The notes under the pieces are model-generated. The model was not told the DNA's origin. It saw nothing but the letters and a program-made list of their open reading frames with translations, and searched no databases. Positions 36,693 to 44,642 of a DNA stretch of 64,000 nt are shown piece by piece. The position numbers were made by a program, and so were the translations under genes. The stretch is from the NCBI RefSeq assembly GCF_009910845.1, contig NZ_SIJB01000025.1:23090-87089 (forward strand), written 5' to 3'. Numbering within the stretch: the stretch's first letter is position 1; each line of letters starts with the position of its first letter. The stretch is from Chengkuizengella marina (GTDB taxonomy: Bacteria; Bacillota; Bacilli; Paenibacillales; KCTC-33759).

Positions 36693-37993
36693 TTAATTAT
36701 TCATCTCTACTCCGTTTAAGTTCTTATTTAAACCTTTTTGTTTCCTCATCAAAACAGCCATTACATAATATAATCCTGCACCTATAAAAGCCAATAAAGC
36801 GATTAGCATAAATGTCAATTGAAAACCAATCCATGTTGTTAAAGATATAGATAATGGAGCAATGGTTTTCCCGATTGTATATCGTAAACTTGCAGCGGCA
36901 TAATACTGTCCTAGCATTTCTTTTGGTGCTAGCTTAGCAACAAAGGACTCTTGAATCCCAACAGCCATTAACTCTGCTACTGTAAATATGAACATTGCAA
37001 ATATCAATCCCCAAATTTGAACCGTCTGACCAAACAATAAAATAGATACTCCATACGTAAATGCACTAGCCATAAACACTTTATATGGTTCGAAACGTTC
37101 GGCAACTTTTGTAGCATAAAGTGTAAACAATACAACAAGTAGTCCATTTTCAGCAAGAATCCAACTAAAGACTTTTTTACCTGAAACATCAAACGACCAA
37201 TTATTGAAGTTAAATAAAGTTTGATTCGGTACAGATTCAGATATATATACACCAACAGCAAATCCATTTGCATAAAGGTTTGTGCCAGTAAAATTCCTGC
37301 AACTATAAATAAAAAGAAGGCTTTATCCTTAATAATAACACTGTAATTTCTACCCTGCTCTATTAAGAAAGAATACCATTGTTCATCTTTATTCTCCTTA
37401 TTTGTTTTCTCAATTACATTTGGAGCTGTTTCACGTATGAGCCTTTGAAGAACAATTGTGAAAATAACACTTGTTATAAACGCTGCAGCTAGTAATTCAA
37501 ACCGATAATCAAAAAAGAAAAAACCTCCTAATATTGGCCCTACAACTACAGATATATTTATCATAATGTAAAATACAGCAAAAACTTGAGTGCGATCTTT
37601 TTCTGGAACCACATCAGCTATCATGGCATGACTAGCTGGCCAATAAAAAGCACCAAAAATCCCTAATAATGAAAATGAAATAAATGATAAAATAGGTGAT
37701 TCATACCAGGGAGAATTTGCTAAAAGGAACATTAAAAATGCAAATGATACACCTAAGTATGAATAAACCATCATTCTTTTTCTACCGAATCGATCAGCAC
37801 AATATCCTCCAAATAAATTTGCAATAACACCTAAACATTGAGAAGTTACCATTAATATACTAGCTGTACCTTTACCGAAAACTTCTGTAAAATATATAGC
37901 CATAAAAGGAAAATACATCCAAAATAATATGTTGATTACAGCTTCTCCATACAACCTAACTTTTAAATTCCGATCCCAGTCTCTCCACTTCAT
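36693..37993 (-). pseudogene. MFS drug/solute exporter, split by a frameshift
   Basis: The N-terminal part (37993 to about 37272) has the MFS loop motif 'GGYCADRFGRKRMMVYSYL' and about six helices. It breaks after '...QTFMQMDL', where a second frame carries on 'AVGVYISESVPNQT' through the remaining helices to 36693. A missing base near 37268-37272 explains the break. Joined, the protein is about 430 residues, normal for the DHA1-like MFS. The start is the ATG at 37993 behind GAGGTG. Its long leader (uORF plus two terminators) suggests induction by translation inhibitors. Confidence 0.85.
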
Positions 37994-38035
37994 AATAAAC
38001 ACCTCATTCAATTCTTAGTAAAACTTATGAAAAAC

Positions 38036-38071
38036 AAAAAATAGACACATCGCAGCTACGATACGTCTATT
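38036..38071 (-). terminator. Leader terminator 2 upstream of the MFS gene
   Basis: On the minus strand ATAGACGTATCG pairs with CGATGTGTCTAT (one G-U) around TAGCTG and is followed by six Ts. It lies 43 nt before the MFS start codon, so the gene can be transcribed only when this hairpin is bypassed or prevented. Confidence 0.8.
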
Positions 38072-38083
38072 TAATGAATTTAT

Positions 38084-38127
38084 CAAAAAATAAAAATGCA
38101 GCTCACAATAATATAAGTGACCTGCAT
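38084..38127 (-). terminator. Leader terminator 1 / alternative hairpin of the MFS gene
   Basis: On the minus strand ATGCAGGTCAC pairs with GTGAGCTGCAT (one mismatch) across a 10-nt loop and is followed by TTTTTATTTTTTG. Its left arm AGGTCAC is also complementary to GTGACCT inside the upstream ORF (38192..38186), so two mutually exclusive structures are possible. Confidence 0.7.
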
Positions 38128-38171
38128 CATCAATTCTTTTTGAAAACAATATATAAATATAAGATAAAAAG

Positions 38172-38240
38172 TTAATGATCCGCTAAGGTCACGTAATATG
38201 ATTTTTTCTGATTTTGATTAAAATAAATGTATAAGCTCAC
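38172..38240 (-). CDS. 22-residue leader peptide (uORF) of the MFS gene
   Basis: GTG at 38240 follows GGGAGG by 9 nt and opens a 22-codon frame that begins MSLYIYFNQNQKK and ends YYVTLADH before TAA. It lies right behind a consensus-like promoter and in front of two terminator hairpins. Its 3' codons (GTGACCT) can pair with the first terminator's left arm. This arrangement matches ribosome-stalling attenuators of antibiotic-resistance genes. The peptide itself is not one I recognise with certainty. Its expression and stalling are inferred. Confidence 0.65.
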   Translation of the reverse strand: MSLYIYFNQNQKKSYYVTLADH

Positions 38241-38275
38241 GTTACGTAACCTCCCATTAATTTAAAGTCTCAACT

Positions 38276-38305
38276 ATCTTAACATCTTCCTTTTTTTATT
38301 GTCAA
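38276..38305 (-). promoter_or_regulatory. Sigma-A promoter of the MFS leader
   Basis: A perfect TTGACA (38305..38300) is followed after 18 nt by TAAGAT (38281..38276). Transcription would begin about 20 nt before the leader peptide's Shine-Dalgarno sequence (38255..38250). Confidence 0.7.
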
Positions 38306-38398
38306 GAAAAATATAACAATTTGAAGTTACAACCACATCATGATTTTATTTGTACTAAAACCAATCCCCACAAGCTTATCGAAGCTAGTGAGAATCTC

Positions 38399-39103
38399 TT
38401 ACAACTTTTTCACTCTATAAAATTCATGAAATAACTTCATTAAAGCTCTCTTTTCAATCCTAGATACATAGGATCTAGAAATACCTAAATCTTTTGCAAT
38501 TTCTCTTTGTGTAAGTTCTTCTCCTCCTTGAATTAATCCAAATCTCCCCTTAATAACTTCACGCTCTCGATCATCTAAAATATGAAGATTGCTGTAAATT
38601 TTACTTTTTTCAATTTTTAATTGAACTTTGTCTACTACTTCATCTGATTCTGTTCCTAAAATATCAATTAACGTGATTTCATTACCTTCTTTGTCCGTTC
38701 CAATTGGATCTTGAAGAGATACATCCTTTCTTGTTTTCTTTAAAGAACGAAGATGCATTAATATTTCGTTTTCTATACATCTAGCTGAAAACGTTGCTAA
38801 CTTCGTCCCTTTGTTGGCTTTATAACTTTCAATCGCTTTGATTAAACCAATTGTTCCGATGGAAATTAAATCTTCAATGTCTTCACCAGTATTATCAAAT
38901 TTCTTTACAATGTGAGCAACCAAACGAAGATTATGCTCGATGAGAATGTTCCTAGATTCCTGATGGCCTTCTGCCATTAATCGTAAATGTTTGGCTTCAT
39001 CTTTTTCAGCTAAAGGTTGGGGAAAAGCATTGTTTTTTACATAGGAAACAAAAAACACTAACTCCTTAGCAAACAACGCTAAAGCTGCAAAGAAACCAGG
39101 CAT
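38399..39103 (-). CDS. sigK: RNA polymerase sporulation sigma factor SigK
   Basis: This 234-residue sigma-70 family protein begins '[20 protein letters not shown]', the pro-sequence of SigK. Region 2 ('[31 protein letters not shown]') and region 4 ('[25 protein letters not shown]') follow. SigK directs late mother-cell transcription; the N-terminal hydrophobic segment is the membrane-bound pro-peptide. The gene is continuous, with no skin-type insertion. A hairpin that covers the Shine-Dalgarno sequence lies at 39115-39149. Confidence 0.96.
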   Translation of the reverse strand: MPGFFAALALFAKELVFFVSYVKNNAFPQPLAEKDEAKHLRLMAEGHQESRNILIEHNLRLVAHIVKKFDNTGEDIEDLISIGTIGLIKAIESYKANKGTKLATFSARCIENEILMHLRSLKKTRKDVSLQDPIGTDKEGNEITLIDILGTESDEVVDKVQLKIEKSKIYSNLHILDDREREVIKGRFGLIQGGEELTQREIAKDLGISRSYVSRIEKRALMKLFHEFYRVKKL

Positions 39104-39114
39104 GTGTTAACACC

Positions 39115-39149
39115 CCCACATAAAAAGAGAATGTTATATCTTATGTGGG
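39115..39149 (-). promoter_or_regulatory. Hairpin overlapping the sigK ribosome-binding site
   Basis: On the minus strand CCCACATAA pairs perfectly with TTATGTGGG. The 3' arm runs into the Shine-Dalgarno sequence GGGGGTG located before ATG 39103. Folding would hide part of this site. A 10-bp palindrome (GTGTTAACAC) sits between it and the start codon. Confidence 0.5.
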
Positions 39150-39199
39150 CGATTACCTATCTGTGCAAGTACCGAAGAAATTTAATTTTCTTTGTGCTC

Positions 39200-41140
39200 C
39201 TATACCTCATCCCGATCATACTCAATACTCAATCCTTCAACATGTTTTCGAGTTAGTTGATTCCGTTTCTTACGATTCTCTTTTGTTTCAAAAATGATAT
39301 CAAAATCGTAATTTTCTGGATATAATTCTTCCGCTTTGATATGCAGTTTAATTCGTTTATGATTGAGAACCTTTTTCTCCCCTTTGATCATTACCACGAC
39401 ATCTCCAACTTCATTTACTGGCTTATAAACAATACCATATTGTTTTAAATACGGTATAAATACATTGTCTCCTATATGAAATTTAGGTAATTCTTCACTT
39501 TTACTTTTTTGCTCTTTTTTTATCTTTTTGAAACGTTTTTTTGACGCTAATTGTTTTTCTTGATTTCTCCATTCCCTTGTCCCAGACGCGTTTGATTCAT
39601 AAAACTTTTTTTCTTTATAAGTGATTAAATGCGCCTTTTCTATTAGTTTTGGATGCATACCTAAACCTATAGCTATATGAAAAGCTTGACTATCCCCACC
39701 TTTGCCTATCAATAATTTATACTTAGGGTGTAATGTTTTTCGGTCAAATTCCATTGAAGCATTTTCAAAACCCTTATGTTTTGATGCAAATTTCTTGATC
39801 TCACTATAATGAGTTGTAGCAAATATGAGAGCTCCTTTTTCATACAATTCTTCCAATATTGCAACAGCTAATCCCATCCCTTCACCTGGATCTGTTCCTG
39901 AACCCAATTCATCAATAAGGACAAGAGTTTTATCTGTTGTTTTAGACAATATATCAATAATATTTTTTATTCTTGAAGAAAATGTACTTAATGACTGCTC
40001 TATATTTTGACCATCACCGATATCTACTAAGATATGATCAAATATACTTAACTCACTTTCTTCCCCTACTGGAACATGCAAACCACATTGGGCCATAATA
40101 GTTAATAATCCAACTGTTTTAATCGTTACTGTTTTGCCTCCCGTATTTGGTCCAGTAATCACTAGAGCATCATATGATTCGCCTATCTTTACATTTAAAG
40201 GAACGGCATCCGCACCTAGTAACGGATGTCTTGCATTTTTCAAGTTTATGATTTGAACATCATTCATGGAAACAGCTAGACCATTTATTTCTTGACTGTA
40301 TTTTGCTTTAGCAAACAAAACATCATAATGAATCATCATTTCAATTGCAATATTTAATTCTGGTTCAGATTCTTCAATTAAATTGGTTAGCATGGAACAA
40401 ATTTTTTCCTCTTCAAGTTGCTCGTCAATTTTCAATAATTGTAGCTCTTGATGACACCTACTTACATCTTCTGGTTCAATAAATACAGTTGAGCCAGAGG
40501 CAGAAGTATCATAAACAACCCCGTTTATATTCTTTCGATATTCTTTACGCACTGGAATGACGTAATGTCCATCTCTCATACTCACTATCTTTTCTTGAAT
40601 AAATTTAGCATATTTTTTTGATTTTAATACTTTTTCAATTCTCTCTTTCATTTCTGCCTCTAGTATTAAAATATTTTTTCGTATTTTACTCATTGCCTTG
40701 CTAGCTCTATCATCTACTTTTCCATTGCGAATACATCGATTTATTTCTTCATGTAAATGAGAAAAATCTGAGGTTGAATAAATATATGAGCTAACTCTTG
40801 GAGCTATACTTTCCTTGTCTTTCATAAATTGTTTCATTTTCTTTACACTATCTAAAAATTCAATACATTTGTTAAATTGATCGGGACGTAATATCATTCC
40901 TTTGTTTAACCTTCCCATTAATTGCTCCATTCCATTTAAGCTATGAACAGGTACACTTGTGTTTCTCTTTAAAATTGTTTTTGCCTCTGTTGTTTCAGCT
41001 AAAGCACTTTGAATCGCATTTAACTGGTATATTGGTTTCATAGCCTTTAATTTTTGTTTACCCTCTTGGGATAAAGAATACTTCATTATTTCTTTTTGCA
41101 CTTTAGTAAATTCTAAAGTTTCAATCGTATGTTGGTTCAT
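39200..41140 (-). CDS. MutS2-like ATPase lacking the Smr domain
   Basis: The protein has 646 residues. The MutS core/clamp helices (about 1-320) are followed by a MutS domain V ATPase: Walker A 'VITGPNTGGKTVTIKT', Walker B 'TLVLIDELGSGTDPGEGMGL' and 'ATTHYSEIKKFASKH'. A basic helical segment and a KOW-like 'HIGDNVFIPYLKQYGIVY' end the protein. MutS2 is usually about 780 residues with a C-terminal Smr nuclease, missing here. MutS2/RqcU splits collided ribosomes in B. subtilis. A ribosome-related role would fit the attenuator-type leader upstream, but this is inference. The ATG at 41140 follows GGAGG. Confidence 0.85.
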   Translation of the reverse strand: MNQHTIETLEFTKVQKEIMKYSLSQEGKQKLKAMKPIYQLNAIQSALAETTEAKTILKRNTSVPVHSLNGMEQLMGRLNKGMILRPDQFNKCIEFLDSVKKMKQFMKDKESIAPRVSSYIYSTSDFSHLHEEINRCIRNGKVDDRASKAMSKIRKNILILEAEMKERIEKVLKSKKYAKFIQEKIVSMRDGHYVIPVRKEYRKNINGVVYDTSASGSTVFIEPEDVSRCHQELQLLKIDEQLEEEKICSMLTNLIEESEPELNIAIEMMIHYDVLFAKAKYSQEINGLAVSMNDVQIINLKNARHPLLGADAVPLNVKIGESYDALVITGPNTGGKTVTIKTVGLLTIMAQCGLHVPVGEESELSIFDHILVDIGDGQNIEQSLSTFSSRIKNIIDILSKTTDKTLVLIDELGSGTDPGEGMGLAVAILEELYEKGALIFATTHYSEIKKFASKHKGFENASMEFDRKTLHPKYKLLIGKGGDSQAFHIAIGLGMHPKLIEKAHLITYKEKKFYESNASGTREWRNQEKQLASKKRFKKIKKEQKSKSEELPKFHIGDNVFIPYLKQYGIVYKPVNEVGDVVVMIKGEKKVLNHKRIKLHIKAEELYPENYDFDIIFETKENRKKRNQLTRKHVEGLSIEYDRDEV

Positions 41141-41171
41141 GTTCTTTCCTCCGTTTTAAATGAATTGAAAT

Positions 41172-41211
41172 AAAAAAAGACGACAATGAACAAAGATTCA
41201 TTGTCGTCTTT
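41172..41211 (-). terminator. Strong terminator just upstream of the MutS2-like gene
   Basis: A perfect 15-bp stem (AAAGACGACAATGAA / TTCATTGTCGTCTTT) with a 6-nt loop is followed on the minus strand by seven Ts. It ends 32 bp before the start codon, inside the leader of the gene. Confidence 0.88.
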
Positions 41212-41272
41212 ATAAAATGTACGAGGGCTCTATATGTTTGATCTTGTGTCAAACGTTACACTCAAATAGCAC

Positions 41273-41296
41273 AAAAAAACTGTGCAATTGGCACAG
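41273..41296 (-). terminator. First leader terminator of the MutS2-like gene
   Basis: On the minus strand CTGTGC-CAATT-GCACAG is followed directly by seven Ts. It lies between the uORF and the stronger terminator at 41172-41211. An upstream CACATCTCTGTG offers an alternative pairing for its left arm. Confidence 0.75.
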
Positions 41297-41436
41297 AGAT
41301 GTGTCGTACGTATATAAATAACGAACTATACCAATGTTCTTAACTTAAAGTACAGGATCAAATAAATACACTTAAATAAACGTCCTATTTTTAAAAAATA
41401 AGTACATCATTTATAATGATCCAATATTTACTTTGA

Positions 41437-41460
41437 TTAGTTAAGAACGACTCCACTCAT
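41437..41460 (-). CDS. 7-residue leader peptide MSGVVLN (uORF) of the MutS2-like gene
   Basis: ATG at 41460 follows GAGGAG by 9 nt and encodes MSGVVLN before TAA. The last codons lie in AGTTAAGAAC/GTTCTTAACT (41439-41448), which is perfectly complementary over 10 nt to 41336-41345 further down the leader. A stalled ribosome on the uORF would therefore control that pairing. Such minimal uORFs are typical of attenuators of ribosome-protection and efflux genes. Translation has not been shown. Confidence 0.6.
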   Translation of the reverse strand: MSGVVLN

Positions 41461-41490
41461 AAAATATAGCTCCTCATTATTTATCTTTAC

Positions 41491-41519
41491 ATTATACTGT
41501 TTTTGTTTCATTTTGTCAC
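41491..41519 (-). promoter_or_regulatory. Sigma-A promoter of the MutS2-like gene leader
   Basis: GTGACA (41519..41514), a 17-nt spacer and a perfect TATAAT (41496..41491). The start would fall near 41484, about 10 nt before the uORF Shine-Dalgarno sequence, giving a leader of about 340 nt. Confidence 0.75.
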
Positions 41520-41572
41520 TATAACAATCATTCATTTTAATATTGCAGGTAACACTAATTGTATGAATGAAC

Positions 41573-41606
41573 AAAAAAAAGATCTTAGTTATTCACTAAG
41601 ATCTTT
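41573..41606 (-). terminator. Terminator of the lamin-tail protein gene
   Basis: AAAGATCTTAGT pairs perfectly with ACTAAGATCTTT across TATTC and is followed on the minus strand by a run of Ts (positions 41580..41573). Confidence 0.9.
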
Positions 41607-41631
41607 CTAAATTATAATGAATTATTTTATA

Positions 41632-43746
41632 TCAATGAAAACCAATATAATCAAACGTATTATTGGGATGTGATGACCATTCATTGCTATTATAACTTGT
41701 AGTCCCAGAAATAATGTCCGCATTTCTTACTAATGTGATATCTTTTGCAAACTGTGTGCCCATAAATCCAATAACATCTATGATTTCATTGTTTTGTTTT
41801 AAAGTAATCGAATCGTCTCCATTAAAAGATAGATTAGACGTGGTCATATCTGAAACATTTAAAAGTGTTTGGTCTGCGCTAGAATGTGAAATGATAAAAA
41901 CTTGCTCGTTTTGTAATATGCCACTTAAGTTTATTGAAGTTGAAGTATTTGACAGCTGAATCGAATAACCAGAAGATAAATCAATATCTTGCCCTGTTCC
42001 ATTATAAATCTCAAGCGATTTATTGAAACTACTGCCTTCTATATATTCTGAAAAGAATAAGCTTTCTGTATTGGTGCCACCACCTACAGATGTATGTGTT
42101 CCGATATAATCAAACGTATTATTAGGGTGTGGTGTCCATTCATTACTATTATAGATAGTTGTTCCGGAAGTAATGTCTTCATTTCGAATTAAAGTGGTAT
42201 CCTTCGCAAATTGTGTGCCTGATACTCCTATTACATCAACGATTTCATTATTTTGTTTTAAAGTAATTGAATCGTCTCCATTAAAAGATAGGTTGGACGT
42301 AGTCATATCTGAAATATTCAAAAGTGTTTGGTTTGCGCTAGAATGAGATATAACAAATACATCTCCTTTTTGTAGTGTTCCCGATAATGAGATGTTTGTT
42401 GATACATTGGAAAGTTCGATCTTATAACTGGAAAGGTTGATATCTTGATCAGACCCATTATAAATCTCCAATGCTTTATTATAACTACTTCCCTCTATAT
42501 ACTCTGAGAAATAAATACCATCTTCTATTGAAGGGTCGGTTGGAATTGAATCAGTACTGTGACCATATGATCCCTGTGCAAAGCTTGAAGCATCCCACCA
42601 ATTGTATCCAGCATCTGGCTGTGACCAAGGCTCAAATTCAGGTTCAGTTGAATTTTGAGGTATTTCCATATTTAACAAAGCAGTTGGTTGATCTAACTCC
42701 AATCCAGCAACTGTGGCAAAACTAGAATAATCTTCTTGAATAGACAACCAATTTATGATGTTTATAAGGAGTGTGGCATCATCTTGTTCTAAAAAACCAT
42801 CGTAAGTTGTTTTTGTCTGACCATTTTCTTCTCTAACATACTTAGGAGTACTATCCTCAACGGGTGATGAATCTCCAATAAATGCTGCTTTTCCTAAACC
42901 TAATTTAGAAATGGCTGCGTATGGACCTTCTTCTAAACCACCATTGTTATAAACACCTTGATCTACAGCATAGTTCCATGCAGCATTGGTTTGCGGAAGG
43001 TAAACTATACCCTTAGCTTTTGTTGGATCTAATATAGCTAATGTTGATCCTGCATGCATCGCTACATTCTGAACACCTTCTGTAATTCCAAAGGATTGTT
43101 CAGGGATAACGATCTGATTTGCAGTCACATCACCAATAGCATTATAACGAAAGCGAATGCCAAAATGTTCAGCAAGCCAATCAGAATTTAACACATTTTC
43201 CATTGCAGTCGAGTTTGCTTCTTCAGTGCTCATTCCTTTTGTTGGATTCTCCCATGCACCACGACGATAACCATTAAAAATCTCTGAAGAATCCCATCTA
43301 TTTTTATTTCGATCTGCGTTGTAATGATCAGAAATAAAGAATATACTTCCTCCTTCTTGAACATATTGAATCATTGCATTTTGTTCAGAAACTTTGTAAG
43401 GAATATTTGCTTCAGGGATAACAAATACATCATAAGTACTTAAATCAGCGTATGTAATAGGTGATGATGTTCTAAGCTCCTTTACATCATATCCATGGTC
43501 TGCAATCGCGTTTGCAAAATCAGAAAATGCACCATCAATTACCCAATCTGCAGCACCAGCCGTTTGACCATGGGTATTATCAAATAAAACAGATTTACCA
43601 TTTACCTGTCCTCTTGCTTGAATTTCTGGGGCTGGATCATTGGGTCCTTCTGCAAGACTTTGAACATTTGCGAATAGAGGAAAAAACAATAAAATATAAA
43701 TGATAATTACGGAGTACCACTTTTTTTTCTTTGTTTGAAAAAACAT
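41632..43746 (-). CDS. Secreted protein with GATase-like domain and two lamin-tail domains
   Basis: The protein has about 704 residues. A signal peptide (KKKKWYSVIIIYILLFFPLF, cleaved near ANVQS) is followed by a domain of about 300 residues that resembles the DUF4350/glutamine-amidotransferase-like fold ('VLFDNTHGQTAGAADWVIDG', 'GGSIFFISDHYNADR'). Two tandem lamin-tail domains follow (about 435-560 and 585-704), each starting 'FFSEYIEGSS' and ending 'HPNNTFDYIG'. Long stretches of the two repeats are identical. The start is the ATG at 43746 behind GGGAGAG. It is probably an extracellular or wall-associated protein; the activity is unknown. Confidence 0.8.
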   Translation of the reverse strand: MFFQTKKKKWYSVIIIYILLFFPLFANVQSLAEGPNDPAPEIQARGQVNGKSVLFDNTHGQTAGAADWVIDGAFSDFANAIADHGYDVKELRTSSPITYADLSTYDVFVIPEANIPYKVSEQNAMIQYVQEGGSIFFISDHYNADRNKNRWDSSEIFNGYRRGAWENPTKGMSTEEANSTAMENVLNSDWLAEHFGIRFRYNAIGDVTANQIVIPEQSFGITEGVQNVAMHAGSTLAILDPTKAKGIVYLPQTNAAWNYAVDQGVYNNGGLEEGPYAAISKLGLGKAAFIGDSSPVEDSTPKYVREENGQTKTTYDGFLEQDDATLLINIINWLSIQEDYSSFATVAGLELDQPTALLNMEIPQNSTEPEFEPWSQPDAGYNWWDASSFAQGSYGHSTDSIPTDPSIEDGIYFSEYIEGSSYNKALEIYNGSDQDINLSSYKIELSNVSTNISLSGTLQKGDVFVISHSSANQTLLNISDMTTSNLSFNGDDSITLKQNNEIVDVIGVSGTQFAKDTTLIRNEDITSGTTIYNSNEWTPHPNNTFDYIGTHTSVGGGTNTESLFFSEYIEGSSFNKSLEIYNGTGQDIDLSSGYSIQLSNTSTSINLSGILQNEQVFIISHSSADQTLLNVSDMTTSNLSFNGDDSITLKQNNEIIDVIGFMGTQFAKDITLVRNADIISGTTSYNSNEWSSHPNNTFDYIGFH

Positions 43747-43895
43747 AGAACACTCTCCCAACAAATATTTTTGATCATAATATAATGAAAATAAAATCAC
43801 CATGATCTACTACTAAATGTACCAAAAGTTGTTTAGAAATGTACGAATATTTGTAAAAGAAATGTAAAATCACTCACTAAAATGATGATTATAAT

Positions 43896-43930
43896 AAAAA
43901 AATCCCCATTAGAATGAACTAATGGGGATT
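43896..43930 (-). terminator. Terminator of the cold-shock gene
   Basis: AATCCCCATTAG pairs with CTAATGGGGATT across a 6-nt loop, with a T run on the minus strand (positions 43902..43896). Confidence 0.9.
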
Positions 43931-44000
43931 TTCATTTACTTTGTTGTAAACGTTAGATTTGAAATAAATATGCTTAAAAGCGATTATTCGCTTTATATCT

Positions 44001-44201
44001 TTATTTTTTTACTACGTTAACAGCTTGAGGTCCACGGTTACCTTCTTCTACGTCAAAAGAAACTGCTTGACCTTCTTCTAAAGTTTTGAAACCTTCACCA
44101 GTGATAGCTGAGAAATGTACGAAAACATCATCTCCACCTTCAACTTCGATAAAACCGAAACCTTTGTCAGCATTAAACCATTTTACAGTACCGTTTTGCA
44201 T
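44001..44201 (-). CDS. Cold shock protein (CspA/CspB family)
   Basis: This 66-residue single cold-shock domain protein has RNP1 'KGFGFIEV' and RNP2 'VFVHFSAI'. It begins [20 protein letters not shown]. It is an RNA chaperone that binds single-stranded RNA and DNA. The ATG at 44201 follows AGGAGG. A stable hairpin lies in the leader (44275-44327). The choice between CspB, CspC and CspD cannot be made from sequence alone. Confidence 0.95.
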   Translation of the reverse strand: MQNGTVKWFNADKGFGFIEVEGGDDVFVHFSAITGEGFKTLEEGQAVSFDVEEGNRGPQAVNVVKK

Positions 44202-44274
44202 TAAAAAATCCTCCTAAATATACCTTAAGTACATATTCTTAATTAATCATCTCACCTATATAAAACGTTTAAAA

Positions 44275-44327
44275 AGCTGCAACTTTTAAGAAGATTCAAC
44301 TCTGCTATCTCCTTAAAAGTTACAGCT
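44275..44327 (-). promoter_or_regulatory. Long stem-loop in the cold-shock gene leader
   Basis: AGCTGCAACTTTTAAG pairs with CTTAAAAGTTACAGCT (one mismatch) around a 21-nt loop. On the minus strand TTTTTAAACG follows. It may be a leader terminator or a thermosensitive 5'UTR structure of csp, or the end of a separate small transcript. Except for this and the azoR promoter, 44202-44642 shows nothing. Confidence 0.45.
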
Positions 44328-44568
44328 AAATTAAATCTGTATTATATTTGTAAATGATTTAAATTAACTATACCACTTAATGAATTTAAAAGCAAACTTC
44401 TTTTAAGACTGAAATTATGAATTGTGAGTCATTTTAGCAATATCAAATATACCAAGACCATCCATCTTTTATAAATCTTGTTTTTTTGAACTATTTTTGA
44501 TCTCATCCTTTTTTTATAATATAACAAAATATATATGTAAATTTAACATTTAAATATCACATAATTAC

Positions 44569-44614
44569 TTGACATAACTTGATTAATATTTTAATATTAC
44601 TTACATAAAGTAAT
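44569..44614 (+). promoter_or_regulatory. azoR promoter with DUF24/HxlR-type operator
   Basis: TTGACA (44569-44574) and TAATAT (44592-44597) are separated by 17 nt. Overlapping the -10 end and start region is ATTACTT-ACATA-AAGTAAT (44596-44614), a perfect inverted repeat that contains TACT-N7-AGTA, the operator pattern of YodB/CatR-type redox regulators. Repression of azoR and release by quinones or thiol stress is inferred. Confidence 0.7.
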
Positions 44615-44642
44615 TAATAGCATAGTGAGGGGAAGATGATTA

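Noticed and set aside
36693..37130. A separate 145-residue transporter gene
   Set aside because: It begins in the middle of an MFS helix and continues the upstream reading frame after a one-base shift, so it is the 3' part of one gene.
38399..39103. SigK interrupted by a skin-like element
   Set aside because: The reading frame is continuous over 234 codons with both conserved regions.
41141..41320. A known riboswitch class (T-box, SAM, yybP-ykoY) in the MutS2-like leader
   Set aside because: No T-box, kink-turn or other conserved core was found; the uORF and alternative pairing explain the structure better.
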